A stretch of DNA of 64,000 nucleotides from Ectobacillus panaciterrae DSM 19096 (GTDB lineage Bacteria > Bacillota > Bacilli > Bacillales > Bacillaceae_G), in the NCBI RefSeq assembly GCF_000430785.1, contig NZ_AUMR01000029.1, positions 1-64,000 on the forward strand. Direction: 5' to 3'. Every line of letters starts with the position of its first letter. Within the stretch, counting starts at the first letter, position 1. Positions 15,950-25,388 of the stretch are shown here, piece after piece. Under the pieces are notes generated by a model that was given only the letters and a program-made list of their open reading frames with translations, searched no databases and was not told where the DNA came from. Position numbers and translations under genes: made by a program.

Positions 15950-17425
15950 ATGTTTCAAACTGTAGAAGAATTAATAAAGCATCCAGTATTTCACTTTTTT
16001 AAGGAGATTTCGAATATTCCGAGAGAATCCGGGAATGAAAAGAAAATCAGCGATTATTTAGCAGGTTTTGCACAAGAGCGGGATCTTGAAATAGTACAGG
16101 ACGAGGCATTAAATGTAATTATTAAAAAGCCAGCTTCGAAGGGCTATGAGAATGCGCCGGCTGTTATTCTGCAAGGGCATATGGATATGGTGTGCGAGCT
16201 GAATAAAGGAACAGTCCATGATTTTGAAAAAGATCCTATTGAGTTAAGAATCGACGAAGACATGCTGCATGCGAATGAGACGACATTAGGAGCAGATAAT
16301 GGAATTGCGGTTGCTTATGCGCTTGCTTTGCTCGATGCTGATAACATTGCACATCCTGCTCTTGAAGTAGTCATTACAACAGAAGAAGAGACGACGATGG
16401 GCGGTGCGATTGCTGTTGATCCGAGTCACTTCACAGGCAAAATCTTCATCAATCTTGATACAGAAGAAGAAGGCAAGCTGCTTGTCAGCAGTGCCGGTGG
16501 GATTAAAGGGCAGTTAAGCTTTCCAATCAGCTGGAACGCTGCTCCCGAAACTGCAGAAACATACCGTCTCAGTATCGGAGGTTTGCGGGGGGGACACTCC
16601 GGCATGGAAATTGACAAAGAAAGAGGAAACGCCAATAAATTGCTAGGCCGCATTTTATACGACATATCCAATGAGTTTACATATACATTAAGCGAAATCA
16701 ACGGCGGCTTGAAGTCAAATGCAATTCCTCGGGAAGCAGAGGCCGTTCTGGTTGTGGAACTGCAGACTACTGAGAAATTAGAGAAGAAAATAGATGAGTG
16801 GAATCAAGTATTGAAAAATGAATTGCGAGCTGCTGACCGAGGGGTATATGTAAAGCTTGAAAAAGCAGGTCCTGCAGAAAAAGTGTTTTCAAAAGAAACG
16901 ACAGAATGGATTGTACAAGCAATCATGTTAACGCCAAACGGCATTCAAAGCATGAGCATGGATATTGAAGGATTAGTGGAATCTTCAACAAATCTAGGTG
17001 TTATCACGACAACTGGTTCGGAAGTAAGCTTTCAAAATGAAATTCGCAGCTCTGTAAGAAGCTTAAAAGAGCAAATCTTGAATCAAGTGAAGGTCATTGC
17101 GAAGACTTTAGGCGGCAAGGTTGAAATGAAGGGTGACTATCCTGAATGGGCATACAATCCGGATTCAGCAATTCGCGAGCTATGCAAAAAGGTATATCAA
17201 GATAAGTATGGAAAAGAGGCAGAAATCATCGCAATTCATGCCGGTATCGAATGCGGTATTTTCACTGAGAAGATGCCGGGTCTAGATGCCATTTCCATCG
17301 GACCTGATATGTATGATGTCCATACGCCGAATGAGCATCTCAGCATCCCGTCCACAATCCGTACATGGGAATACTTGCTTGCCGTGCTCGAAGAAATGAA
17401 TACAATCAGCGTCCACTTAAAATAA
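15950..17425 (+). CDS. pepD: Aminoacyl-histidine dipeptidase (M20 family)
   Basis: 491 residues from ATG 15950 after AGAAGGGGTGATACAT. M20/PepD metallopeptidase that hydrolyses Xaa-His and other dipeptides. Two-zinc site blocks: LQGHMDMVCE (His/Asp), LGADNGIAVAY (bridging Asp), TTEEETTMGGA (catalytic Glu and Glu ligand), INLDTEEEG, and a late AIHAGIECGIF with VHTPNEHLSI (last His). NGGLKSNAIPREAEAV is typical of PepD. Cytosolic peptide recycling. Confidence 0.93.
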   Translation: MFQTVEELIKHPVFHFFKEISNIPRESGNEKKISDYLAGFAQERDLEIVQDEALNVIIKKPASKGYENAPAVILQGHMDMVCELNKGTVHDFEKDPIELRIDEDMLHANETTLGADNGIAVAYALALLDADNIAHPALEVVITTEEETTMGGAIAVDPSHFTGKIFINLDTEEEGKLLVSSAGGIKGQLSFPISWNAAPETAETYRLSIGGLRGGHSGMEIDKERGNANKLLGRILYDISNEFTYTLSEINGGLKSNAIPREAEAVLVVELQTTEKLEKKIDEWNQVLKNELRAADRGVYVKLEKAGPAEKVFSKETTEWIVQAIMLTPNGIQSMSMDIEGLVESSTNLGVITTTGSEVSFQNEIRSSVRSLKEQILNQVKVIAKTLGGKVEMKGDYPEWAYNPDSAIRELCKKVYQDKYGKEAEIIAIHAGIECGIFTEKMPGLDAISIGPDMYDVHTPNEHLSIPSTIRTWEYLLAVLEEMNTISVHLK

Positions 17426-17496
17426 CAATTTAATCTGTATTAAATAGTTCCTTTGGTACAAAATAGGTACGAATCTTAAGAAGAGGAGGGCAATTA

Positions 17497-17622
17497 ATGA
17501 CTAATCGGAATGATAATCGAAAACGCAAAAATAAATATCCGAATAATCTAAAAAACGATACTGAATTCTCAAAAGATGTAAATATCAGAAGTGAAGTAAC
17601 GAAAAAAGATTTAAATAGATAA
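17497..17622 (+). CDS. Small basic protein (41 aa), YfhD-like in look
   Basis: ATG follows AAGAGGAGGGCAATTA, an excellent ribosome site. The product starts MTNRNDNRKRKNKYPNN and contains DTEFSKDVN, reminiscent of the short YfhD-type proteins of Bacillus (Asn/Lys-rich, with a D-x-E-F-S motif). Very hydrophilic. It lies 71 nt after pepD and before a stem-loop. Family link is tentative. Confidence 0.6.
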   Translation: MTNRNDNRKRKNKYPNNLKNDTEFSKDVNIRSEVTKKDLNR

Positions 17623-17701
17623 TGTTTTGAGTTGGGGACACCTAATTGAGAGTAATTTCAGGAATTTACACAGTATTTAACTAATCTAAAGCATGGCAAA
17701 A

Positions 17702-17751
17702 AGAGACTGTCTCAAATGGGACGGTTTTCACCCATGTGAGACAGCCTCTCA
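17702..17751. repeat. Stem-loop element with CTGTCTCA / TGAGACAG arms
   Basis: AGAGACTGTCTCAAATGGG is partnered by CCCATGTGAGACAGCCTCT. Arms of the same type (CTGTCTCAAAT ... GTGAGACAG) recur at 46290-46330, so this is either a shared terminator type or a small dispersed repeat. Confidence 0.6.
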
Positions 17752-17911
17752 TCCTCCTGGCTATTCAGACACTGCAACTTCGCCTGTTCCAGCACGGACT
17801 TAATTAACTATGTCAACTTAGAGGGGGAGCCCCCGCCATACATAATCTTTTTTCTAATGAAATGCTCGTGAATCAGCATTTGCAAGGTAATATCGGATAA
17901 GAATATTTGCG

Positions 17912-17942
17912 GGCGCTACGCGAAAACGTGTGGCGCCTTTTT
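17912..17942 (+). terminator. Hairpin with T-run in a gene-free stretch
   Basis: GGCGCTAC / GTGGCGCC stem, loop 10, then CTTTTTG. The surrounding 17623-18378 has no gene I can support; another small dyad (TACTCTT/AAGAGTA) lies at 18254-18278. Confidence 0.6.
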
Positions 17943-18146
17943 GTATGGGTTTTCCCTGGTGATATCATTTTAAAATACAGATATACTGGAGATAGAAAAA
18001 ACAGGAGCGGGAGCGGACAATGTATAGATATAGACACAAGTAGGAGAAGTTTCTGTGCAGATAAGTGGACAGTGAAGGTGGCATGTAGTACGGTGAGAAA
18101 TAAACAAATGCGAAGAGTGTGTACGCTGCATTGACATGGTAAAACA

Positions 18147-18184
18147 GTCTGCGTCATTATTAATTTCATTTACCATATTTTGTT
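18147..18184 (+). repeat. 38-bp dispersed intergenic repeat, copy 1
   Basis: GTCTGCGTCATTATTAATTT followed by CATTTACCATATTTTGTT. It matches 38577-38614 at all but three positions. Flanks are unrelated, so this is not a large duplication. Confidence 0.6.
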
Positions 18185-18378
18185 AAAGAAAACAACTTAG
18201 AAATAATGGGGCGTCAACATTTCTGCTGGTGTCATGCTTGGATTACATCCACTTACTCTTCTTTTCAAACTAAGAGTAGGCTAGCCTAAGGAAGTATTTG
18301 TTACATAAAATTAATGTGAATATTATGGATATTCAAGTATACTAATCGTATTCATCAAATACTTAGGGAGAGGTTAGT

Positions 18379-18714
18379 ATGATTGAAACGGTTGTGAAGG
18401 GTTGTAAAAAGTGCGGTAGAAAAGAACTTATACCAGAATATGAGCATGTACAAGAAGGTATTTGCTTTTCATGTTGGGGTTCAGGCAGCCCTAATTTCGA
18501 AAGTATTTATCCGCAATTAATTCCTGTTTTTAAAAATATTGTTGAAAATGATTCTTCAAAACAATTAGATATTATGTCACTCTCACAAAGAATATTTCTG
18601 TTAGATTTCTTACTTAGACAAGCAGAGATTGAAGAGGATTTTAATGGAATGGCGTATTATGACGCAAAAATTCATGAATTGATAACGAAGATATACAGGT
18701 TGCAAACAAAATAG
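18379..18714 (+). CDS. Hypothetical protein with an N-terminal CxxC...CxxC zinc-ribbon-like motif
   Basis: 111 residues, ATG after TAGGGAGAGGTTAGT. GCKKCGRKEL and GICFSCWGSG form a possible four-Cys metal site in the first 40 residues; the rest is mostly helical and acidic. No family recognised. Probably cytosolic; an adaptor or regulatory role is possible but unproven. Confidence 0.7.
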   Translation: MIETVVKGCKKCGRKELIPEYEHVQEGICFSCWGSGSPNFESIYPQLIPVFKNIVENDSSKQLDIMSLSQRIFLLDFLLRQAEIEEDFNGMAYYDAKIHELITKIYRLQTK

Positions 18715-18817
18715 ATTAAATTGCCACTTACGATTGTATCCATAACCAAAAATGCTGATTAATTCCTTCGATCATGGTTATCCTATTTACGTAAAATTAC
18801 GAAAGGAAGGTGACATC

Positions 18818-18973
18818 ATGAACGAAGAAATAGAATTAGGCATCGATTTATCGGAAGAGATAATATTGCGCATAATCGAGGGTTATGCCTACGAGAAGGG
18901 GTTATATGATCAAGGGGAGGATATCCTAGCACGGATCAACGCCGGACTGCAACGCGGCAGCAACGCCCTATAG
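18818..18973 (+). CDS. Small acidic hypothetical protein (51 aa)
   Basis: ATG 18818 follows GAAAGGAAGGTGACATC; the longer frame from 18752 lacks a ribosome site. Acidic and helical (NEEIELGIDLSEEIILRIIE), resembling small prophage or early-gene products. It is followed by a decayed stretch and a terminator of the stop-in-loop type described in the findings. Confidence 0.6.
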   Translation: MNEEIELGIDLSEEIILRIIEGYAYEKGLYDQGEDILARINAGLQRGSNAL

Positions 18974-19010
18974 GTCATATCGACATAGCGTATAACCATA
19001 AATGAAGTGA

Positions 19011-19037
19011 AAGGCACCCGATGAGGTGCCTTGTTTT
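19011..19037 (+). terminator. Terminator AAGGCACC-CGATGA-GGTGCCTT
   Basis: Perfect 8-bp stem with a loop that spells CGATGA, then TTGTTTTATTT. The same sequence, reversed, ends the small minus-strand gene at 48025-48171. Confidence 0.85.
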
Positions 19038-19175
19038 ATTTATCTTCATTTTAACCCTTTAACTTTCGCTTCTGTCGTGTCTTTACAGTGCAGATATCTT
19101 AATTCTTCTATATGAAATTTTTTGATTGCTGAGATTTTGTACGTTAAGTTTCCAATATATATTGGAAATCCAAAG

Positions 19176-20444
19176 TTATTGATTTAAAAGGTTAAATTTT
19201 TCAAGTACTTTAAAGAAAAGACTTAGAAGAATAGCGATGACCGTTGCCAGCGCCATTCCTTTTAGCGTTGTTGCTCCCCAGGTAAAAGTCGCACCGCTAA
19301 TTCCTATGACCAACACAATCGTTGTCAAAATGAGATTAATTGGTTTAGAATAATCAACTTTTTCCTCTACAAGAATCCTAATACCGGAGGAAGAGATAAC
19401 ACCAAACAATAATAAGGATATACCGCCCATAACAGGAGTAGGAATAGTTGATATGATGGCAGCCAGTTTCCCGCAAAAAGATAAAATGATGGAGAATACA
19501 GCAGCACCACCGATGACCCAAGTTGAATACACTTTTGAAATAGCCATCACCCCGATGTTTTCCCCGTAAGTTGTATTCGGCGTGGAGCCGAAACAGCCAG
19601 AAAGCACCGTTGCTACACCATTACCAATTAGAGAACGACCAAGACCGGGGTCTTTAGAAAGTTCACGATTGACGATATTTTCCGTAACAATTAAATGGCC
19701 AATGTGCTCGGCAATTACTACGAGAGCCGCAGGAGCGATGACGGCGATGCTCGCTAAATCAAAACGAGGGGAGTAAAAATTTGGGAGCGCAAACCATTTT
19801 GCTTCCGCAACCTTATGCCAGTCAACCATTCCCATTATCGAAGCGAGTACATAACCCGATATCACGCCAACAAGGATTGGAATGATACTAAGAAATCCAC
19901 GGAAAATGACATTGCCAAGTATCGTAATGAGCAAAGTGACTAAGGATACGGTAATGACTTTTGAGTCATAGGTCCAATTAGCAGGGGGATTATTCAAAGG
20001 TTTGATGATCCCGGCCATTTCCGCTGCAACTGGAACGAGTTCTAATCCAATGATAGCCACGATTGCTCCCATAGCGGCGGAAGGGAATACGACATCAATC
20101 CATTTGGTACCGACCAAACGAATGAGCATACCGACCAGTAAGAAAATAAATCCTACAATGATAAAACCGCCAAGAGCATACTGATAGCTATGTGAAGAAA
20201 GAACAACAAACACGGGAGAAATAAAAGCAAAACTTGATCCCAGATAGGCTGGAATCTTCCATTTGCAAATAAATAAATATAACAGCGTGCCAACACCATT
20301 CATTAACAAAATAGTAGCCGGGTTGATATTAAAAAGAATAGGAACGAGTATGTTCGATCCAAACATCGCAAACAAATGCTGAAGACTAAGTGGAATACTT
20401 CTTATAATAGAGGGCCGTTCCTCTACTTGAATAACTCGCTGCAT
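19176..20444 (-). CDS. Uracil/xanthine permease (NCS2 family)
   Basis: 422 residues with 12-14 hydrophobic helices. NCS2 landmarks: LSLQHLFAMFGSNILVP at the start, VIAEHIGHL with the substrate-binding Glu, and the NGVATVLSGCFGSTPNTTYGENIGV signature with the NTTY variant seen in uracil carriers (UraA/PyrP). Proton-coupled uptake of uracil or a related base. ATG after GTGAGGGAATGATAG. No PyrR attenuator or purine riboswitch is visible upstream, so specificity is open between uracil and xanthine. Confidence 0.88.
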   Translation of the reverse strand: MQRVIQVEERPSIIRSIPLSLQHLFAMFGSNILVPILFNINPATILLMNGVGTLLYLFICKWKIPAYLGSSFAFISPVFVVLSSHSYQYALGGFIIVGFIFLLVGMLIRLVGTKWIDVVFPSAAMGAIVAIIGLELVPVAAEMAGIIKPLNNPPANWTYDSKVITVSLVTLLITILGNVIFRGFLSIIPILVGVISGYVLASIMGMVDWHKVAEAKWFALPNFYSPRFDLASIAVIAPAALVVIAEHIGHLIVTENIVNRELSKDPGLGRSLIGNGVATVLSGCFGSTPNTTYGENIGVMAISKVYSTWVIGGAAVFSIILSFCGKLAAIISTIPTPVMGGISLLLFGVISSSGIRILVEEKVDYSKPINLILTTIVLVIGISGATFTWGATTLKGMALATVIAILLSLFFKVLEKFNLLNQ

Positions 20445-20767
20445 TCTATCATTCCCTCACATTTCATTCATAGTAATTATAGAAATCAAATATTCACTTA
20501 TTCAATTTACCAGTGTTTCTTTTTTATACCATGTCCCATTTTTACCGTTTTGATTCCCTATTGATTGCCGGCTTGAAACACCTTGCATTGTCTTGTGCTC
20601 GATACTCACTTTTGCGTTGAAGAAATCCTATCTGTTTAGCTAGTTGTTTTAGAACATTAGGCGACATATGTCATTGATGTCATTGCAATTCTTGAGAAAA
20701 GAGGTGAAGTTCATCTGATATAGCCATTCCCATATTCTATAAAAGCATGTTGTATCTTTTGAAATCG
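20445..20767. other. Intergenic region upstream of the permease
   Basis: No gene supported. I looked for a purine riboswitch and a PyrR-type leader on the minus strand and did not find either. Confidence 0.4.
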
Positions 20768-20798
20768 AAAAAGAACCCTGCCAAAATAGGCAGAGCTC
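20768..20798 (-). terminator. Terminator of the SH3b-3D protein gene
   Basis: CTGCC/GGCAG core stem extended by wobble pairs, with TTCTTTTTC following on the minus strand. Confidence 0.65.
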
Positions 20799-20811
20799 TC
20801 ACAGATTGCTA

Positions 20812-21621
20812 TTAATCCAGCACGCGCACTGTTACAGTTTTGCGTCCCCATTGTAGCGCTTCATTTTGTGTCGGTTTTAATACATCAATACGGTTTCCTT
20901 TAATGGCACCGCCTGTATCGCCAGCAATTGCTTCACCATATCCCTCTACCCATACTTTTGAACCAAGCGGAATGACTTTTGGATCGACCGCAATCAGCTT
21001 CATATTTGGGTTTTTGCGCAGGTTTATACCTGTTGCGGTCATACCGTTATAACCATCCTCTTCATAAGGTGTGTATGAGGTAGCCACAACTTGGATTTCT
21101 TGTGCTGATTTTACTTGTGGTTTTGCTGTTTGTGTATGTGTTGTTTGTGTATGTATTGTTTGTGTTGTTTGTGTATGTTCTGTTTGCGCACCTAAAAATT
21201 CTTTGCTGACATATGCGGATCCGCCCTTAAAGGCAATAACTGCCCAGCCGTTTCCACCGTCGCCAACCACTTGCACTCTTTGTCCATCTTTCAACTTACC
21301 AATCACGTTATGGTTTGTGCCGGCACCATCGCGTACGTTTAATACATCTGCTGTTACATAATATACACCGTCATCTTTTGTATATGGTTTGCTTACATAA
21401 GCTTTTTTTCCGTTATATTCAATCTCCAGCCAGTTATTTGCATCATTTTTTACTTGTAGTGTTTGTCCATTTTTTACTTTTCCAAGAATGTGTGAGTTAG
21501 TGTTCGGAGCTTGTCGAATGTTTAATACATCCGTATTTACAACTGTTGCTGCATCTGCAGTAGCTGTAAAGACCCCTAACCCAAAGATTGCTGCTGTTGT
21601 CATACCTAGTACTTTCTTCAT
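20812..21621 (-). CDS. Secreted SH3b-3D wall protein (EntA/YocH type)
   Basis: 269 residues. Sec signal peptide (about 1-24, cut near ADA-ATV), two bacterial SH3 domains (about 25-80 and 88-142, each with a VLN(I/V)R start), then a Thr/His/Gln linker of TQT-like repeats. It ends with a C-terminal 3D domain (about 180-269) carrying the three Asp residues of the family (AVDPKVIPLG, AGDTGGAIKG, RIDV). The 3D domain is MltA-like: a probable lytic transglycosylase or peptidoglycan hydrolase, with SH3b domains for wall binding. ATG after GGAGGTAAACGA. Confidence 0.9.
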   Translation of the reverse strand: MKKVLGMTTAAIFGLGVFTATADAATVVNTDVLNIRQAPNTNSHILGKVKNGQTLQVKNDANNWLEIEYNGKKAYVSKPYTKDDGVYYVTADVLNVRDGAGTNHNVIGKLKDGQRVQVVGDGGNGWAVIAFKGGSAYVSKEFLGAQTEHTQTTQTIHTQTTHTQTAKPQVKSAQEIQVVATSYTPYEEDGYNGMTATGINLRKNPNMKLIAVDPKVIPLGSKVWVEGYGEAIAGDTGGAIKGNRIDVLKPTQNEALQWGRKTVTVRVLD

Positions 21622-21828
21622 TCGTTTACCTCCAGTTTCTGTATGTAATACCTGAATTATAGCAATCTCATTTCACGTAACTGGGAAAAACATATAATCA
21701 ACATATAAATGTAATATTTCTTTAAAGGCTTGTAACAGAGAAAATGATAGAAAAAAGTAAATTTCCCTTGTCGTATCATATGACAGAAGGATATTCCAAA
21801 AAATGGTATGTAACAAATTCCTTTTTTT

Positions 21829-21880
21829 GTTTAGTGAGGTAAGCGAGGGGCATCGTTGCCCCTCGCTTACCTCACTAAAC
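21829..21880. repeat. Perfect 24-bp inverted repeat (near-palindrome)
   Basis: Arms 21829-21852 and 21857-21880 match at all 24 positions around a TCGT loop; each arm is GTTTAGTGAGGTAAGCGAGG plus GGCA. The T7 run is on the upstream side in plus orientation, and on the minus strand the hairpin is followed by A7, so it is not a canonical terminator for either direction. It lies in a 500-bp stretch without genes (21622-22121). Confidence 0.85.
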
Positions 21881-21911
21881 CTCACATGGAAGAATATACA
21901 GAGGGTATTCA

Positions 21912-21951
21912 GAAAAAAGAAAAGCACTTGGTCTATATTAGACCAAGTGCT
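21912..21951 (-). terminator. Terminator-like hairpin, minus orientation
   Basis: AGCACTTGGTCT / AGACCAAGTGCT, loop 5, with TTTTCTTTTTT following on the minus strand. No minus-strand gene ends here, so it may belong to a lost gene. Confidence 0.7.
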
Positions 21952-22121
21952 AGTCGGGATGGAACCCCATGCCCATCAAACTAAGAAAACAGTTCACCAA
22001 AAAAACGATAAAATAAGAAAATTTTTATTTTTAAAAGAGGATTTCGTTAATATGCCGCCCACGCCGTTTTAATAGCTTCGGAATATGTTTAAGTAAACGA
22101 TACATTGACGGAGGGACGATT

Positions 22122-22289
22122 ATGGATGACTTGAAAAAATATCGACAATTACGGACTAGCGAAAGACCGCTTGTTCATCCAAAGGCGAAACAGAACGTGA
22201 AGGATATAGCTTGGATTGTCATAGGCTCAGTAGGAATCGGAATAGTTATGTACGGAATCGAAAAGATATACGAATTATTTGTAAGGTAG
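22122..22289 (+). CDS. Small single-span membrane protein (55 aa)
   Basis: ATG follows GACGGAGGGACGATT. A basic N-terminal half (KYRQLRTSERP...HPKAKQN) and one transmembrane helix (AWIVIGSVGIGIVMYGI) predict an N-in orientation. No family recognised. It lies 78 nt before the protease gene, in the same direction. Confidence 0.65.
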   Translation: MDDLKKYRQLRTSERPLVHPKAKQNVKDIAWIVIGSVGIGIVMYGIEKIYELFVR

Positions 22290-22367
22290 TCCGTTATTGG
22301 AGGTTTTATCATTCCTTATGTGGAATAGAATCTTAGATATATATTACCAATTTTAGGGGGGATAGCA

Positions 22368-23834
22368 ATGAATATCAAGTTAGCCTCTGTGTCACTAGCT
22401 ACAGCCTTAGTATTCGGTGCTCTAGCTGGAAACAATGTGTCAGCACAAGCAAAAACAACAAGCACAGCTCAAACAGAAAAAAATTATTTGATTGCCTTTA
22501 AGAAAGATTTACCAAGCAATTATCAAGACATTATTAAGAATGCAGGAGGACAAGTTCTCCGCGCCATCCCTGCCGTTGGCGCCTTAGAGGTAAAATCAAG
22601 CAACGCTTCCTTTTTGGACAATCTGAAGGGCGTTTCTTCTGTCCAAGCTGCGAACCAAGAGATTGTACATACTTTAGATAAGGAAGAAATACGTCCAGCA
22701 GCAGCTGACGGACAGCCGGTAACAGATATCCCGCAGCCGCAAGATATAAATAGCTATTGGGACTATCAATGGGATATAAAAGAAGTGACGAATGATGGTA
22801 AATCCTATGGAATTAATGGAGGAACAGGAAAAGGAGCAACAGTCGGCGTAATCGACAGCGGTATTGATGCCAACCATCCTGACCTAAAAGCAAACTATCT
22901 CGGCGGCCGCAACTTCGTGCCACCCGGCGTGGACGAGACTGAAACAGGTAATCCTGCTGATGTATTGGATCGCGGCGGGCATGGAACTCACGTAGCGGGC
23001 TCAATTGCAGCGAACGGTAAATTAAAAGGGGTAGGACCAGACCTTAAAATTCGTTCGTATCGTGTTTTCCCTGAAGCAGGCAGTGCACCAACAGCTTGGA
23101 TCGTGGATGCCATTGTTGCTGCTGCAAATGATAGAGTAGACGTTATTAATATGTCTATCGGTGGATTCGATAGCTTAAAATACTATTATAATGGCCAAAA
23201 ATATAGCGATATTGCTGATGTTCTTATCTGGAAGCGTGCAATTGAGTATGCCGTACAAAAAAATGTAACAGTCGTAGCAGCGGGTGGCAACGAGTCATTG
23301 AATATGGATGATAAGAAGATGGTAACGAATTACTTAAATGAGACATACGGCGGAAACGGCCTTACTTTTAAGGGTCCAACTGTTGAAACACCTGGTCAAA
23401 TTCCTGGTGTTGTTACTGTATCCTCTTCTAATGAATGGTCAACTGACGCAATCGCGTTCTATTCCAACTATGGAAACCACTTTATTGATGTAGCAGCACC
23501 AGGCGGTGATAACGGTCCTATTTATGCTAAAACAAGAAATTTGGCACAGCGTGATTTCCATTATCGCACATTAAGCACATGGCCGACATATTTGGAGCCA
23601 TATTTCACTTCCAATCTGCATAGCTATGCTTTACTTCACGGAACATCAATGGCTTCACCAAAGGTAGCAGGAATTGCAGGGGTTATTAAAGCAGCTCACC
23701 CAACATATTCTCCTGCGCAAGTAGCAAACTTGATCAAGCAAACGGCAAAAGATTATGGTAAGCCAGGACAAGATGCTTTATTTGGAGCTGGTGAGGCAAA
23801 TATTTATAATGCATTATTAAATATTAAAAAATAG
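22368..23834 (+). CDS. Secreted subtilisin-like serine protease (S8 family)
   Basis: 488 residues. Signal peptide (1-27, ending VSA-QA), an inhibitor-I9-like propeptide (about 35-105), then the S8 catalytic domain. The triad is complete: Asp in GVIDSGIDANHPDL, His in HGTHVAGSIAANG, Ser in HGTSMASPKVAGIAG, with an oxyanion Asn in AAGGNES. Most likely an exported alkaline protease active after propeptide removal. ATG after TTTTAGGGGGGATAGCA. The motifs indicate an active enzyme. Confidence 0.93.
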   Translation: MNIKLASVSLATALVFGALAGNNVSAQAKTTSTAQTEKNYLIAFKKDLPSNYQDIIKNAGGQVLRAIPAVGALEVKSSNASFLDNLKGVSSVQAANQEIVHTLDKEEIRPAAADGQPVTDIPQPQDINSYWDYQWDIKEVTNDGKSYGINGGTGKGATVGVIDSGIDANHPDLKANYLGGRNFVPPGVDETETGNPADVLDRGGHGTHVAGSIAANGKLKGVGPDLKIRSYRVFPEAGSAPTAWIVDAIVAAANDRVDVINMSIGGFDSLKYYYNGQKYSDIADVLIWKRAIEYAVQKNVTVVAAGGNESLNMDDKKMVTNYLNETYGGNGLTFKGPTVETPGQIPGVVTVSSSNEWSTDAIAFYSNYGNHFIDVAAPGGDNGPIYAKTRNLAQRDFHYRTLSTWPTYLEPYFTSNLHSYALLHGTSMASPKVAGIAGVIKAAHPTYSPAQVANLIKQTAKDYGKPGQDALFGAGEANIYNALLNIKK

Positions 23835-23903
23835 CAAACAAGGCTGGGAATTCGGGAGCTGTTGACAAACTCCTCAAGTGTTCCAACTTCTTCAAAAATT
23901 TTA

Positions 23904-23945
23904 AGGGCTTATGTAGTACGGTAGACTACATAAGCCCTGTTTGTT
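23904..23945 (+). terminator. Terminator after the protease gene
   Basis: AGGGCTTATGTAG / CTACATAAGCCCT, 13 bp, loop 9, then GTTTGTTTTC. The rest of 23835-24218 has no supported gene. Confidence 0.85.
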
Positions 23946-24218
23946 TTCAATTTGGCTTTTGTATAGGTAATAAGGAGTATAACAGTGAAGGGAAAAGACT
24001 TTGGGTCTAAACTGCTACTACGAGGACAGTGCGGGAAGAATTTGAGCTGCTTGTCCTCAATTACGCTAGCAATGAGATGCACAAGCTTGGAGTAAAGGCT
24101 ATGCCTAAAATCTTTATTTATTTGCTTTATCATTAACAAGAGAAATATAAAAAATAATGCAAGCACCATATATTTAGTTATAATGGGGAAATAACAAACA
24201 AGGAAGGAATGAATAAAT

Positions 24219-25388
24219 ATGAAGGTTTTTGGAGTTATCTCCATCATTTCCCTCATCCTAATTTCGATGTATTTGTTTAATGCTATTAAGGGGCTTCGAA
24301 AAATACCTTATTTATCTAAGGTTGCTAAAGGTGTAAGTCATGGACCTCTTATTTCGGTAATTATTGCTGCCAAAGATGAAGAAGAATCTATTGAGAAAAC
24401 ACTTACTCATTTGTACGAACAAAACTATAAAAATTTAGAAATTATCGTAGTTAATGATCGTTCTGATGATGAGACTGGCAAAATAATAGAACAATTTAAA
24501 GAGAGGATATCTAATGATGGGAATGTTTCCTATCAAACCGTCCATATTCAAGAATTACCAAAGGATTGGTTGGGTAAAAATCATGCACTGTATCAAGGCT
24601 ACTTAGTTTCTAAGGGGGAGTATCTTGTATTTACAGACGCTGATATAGTTTTTAAAAAAGAAACGATTTCAAAAACAATGGACTATGTAGTTGCAAACCA
24701 TGTTGAACATATGGCAATGATTCCTTATATCATTTGCAATAATTTTGCACTTAGATCATTTATCCATTTGTTTTTATTGTATTTCTGTATTTTTGTTGAG
24801 CCTTGGAAAGTATACGTTCGTGGTAAGAAAGGGAAGGGAGTTGGTGTTGGCGCATTCAATCTAATTAAAAGGGATGTGTATATGCAATTAGGTACTCATA
24901 GAACATTTCCCTTACATCCAATTGACGATATTGAACTTGGTAAAAAGGCTAAAGAAATGCAATGCAATCAACACTTTTTAATCGGTAAAGAGCTTATCGA
25001 AGTTGAGTGGTATCCAAGTCTAAAAGATGCTATTAAAGGGTTTGAAAAAAATTTTTTTGGTGCCTTAGACTATAAATTTTGGAAAGTTATTGGCTTTACG
25101 TTCTTACAATGTTTATTTGCTATTTATCCTTTCATTGGTTTATTATTTAATGATTGGATGTTGATTGTACATATCTTATCATTGACACTTCTATGTTTGC
25201 TCTATGTAAGTTGTATACGAAAGGTTTCTTTCGGCTCTACTTTAGAATTCTTATTACTTCCTATCACGGTTTCATGCTATATTTACACTTTATTCCGTTC
25301 AGCTTATTTAACATTAAGAAGAGGCGGGATTAATTGGCGTGGCACATTTTATTCTTTAAAAGAACTTAAAGAATTGAACGCTAAATAA
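24219..25388 (+). CDS. Membrane-bound family 2 glycosyltransferase
   Basis: 389 residues: an N-terminal helix, a GT-A domain (about 40-270) and three C-terminal membrane helices. GT2 motifs: ISVIIAAKDEEESIEKTL, VVNDRSDDET, the metal-binding DADIV, and a later IDDIELGKKAK acidic block. NHALYQG is typical of the CrtQ/HpnB-like branch that decorates carotenoids or hopanoid-type lipids; the real acceptor is unknown. ATG after AAGGAAGGAATGAATAA. Single gene. Confidence 0.85.
   Translation: MKVFGVISIISLILISMYLFNAIKGLRKIPYLSKVAKGVSHGPLISVIIAAKDEEESIEKTLTHLYEQNYKNLEIIVVNDRSDDETGKIIEQFKERISNDGNVSYQTVHIQELPKDWLGKNHALYQGYLVSKGEYLVFTDADIVFKKETISKTMDYVVANHVEHMAMIPYIICNNFALRSFIHLFLLYFCIFVEPWKVYVRGKKGKGVGVGAFNLIKRDVYMQLGTHRTFPLHPIDDIELGKKAKEMQCNQHFLIGKELIEVEWYPSLKDAIKGFEKNFFGALDYKFWKVIGFTFLQCLFAIYPFIGLLFNDWMLIVHILSLTLLCLLYVSCIRKVSFGSTLEFLLLPITVSCYIYTLFRSAYLTLRRGGINWRGTFYSLKELKELNAK

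Noticed and set aside
16426-16701. Minus-strand ORF inside pepD
   Set aside because: Antisense shadow of a conserved enzyme; no ribosome site and atypical composition. The same holds for antisense ORFs in maeA, mocR, alkA, znuA and the TPR gene.
17873-18176. Overlapping minus-strand ORFs of 68-98 codons
   Set aside because: Cys/Ser/Leu-rich reverse-complement composition without starts supported by ribosome sites; they cross a plus-strand terminator and the 38-bp repeat.
20445-20800. Purine riboswitch or PyrR leader before the permease
   Set aside because: Neither the riboswitch core nor a PyrR anti-antiterminator sequence could be found on the minus strand.
21120-21180. Microsatellite of TGTTTGTGTATG units
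   Set aside because: It encodes the Thr/Gln/His linker of the SH3b-3D protein and is simply a coding low-complexity region.
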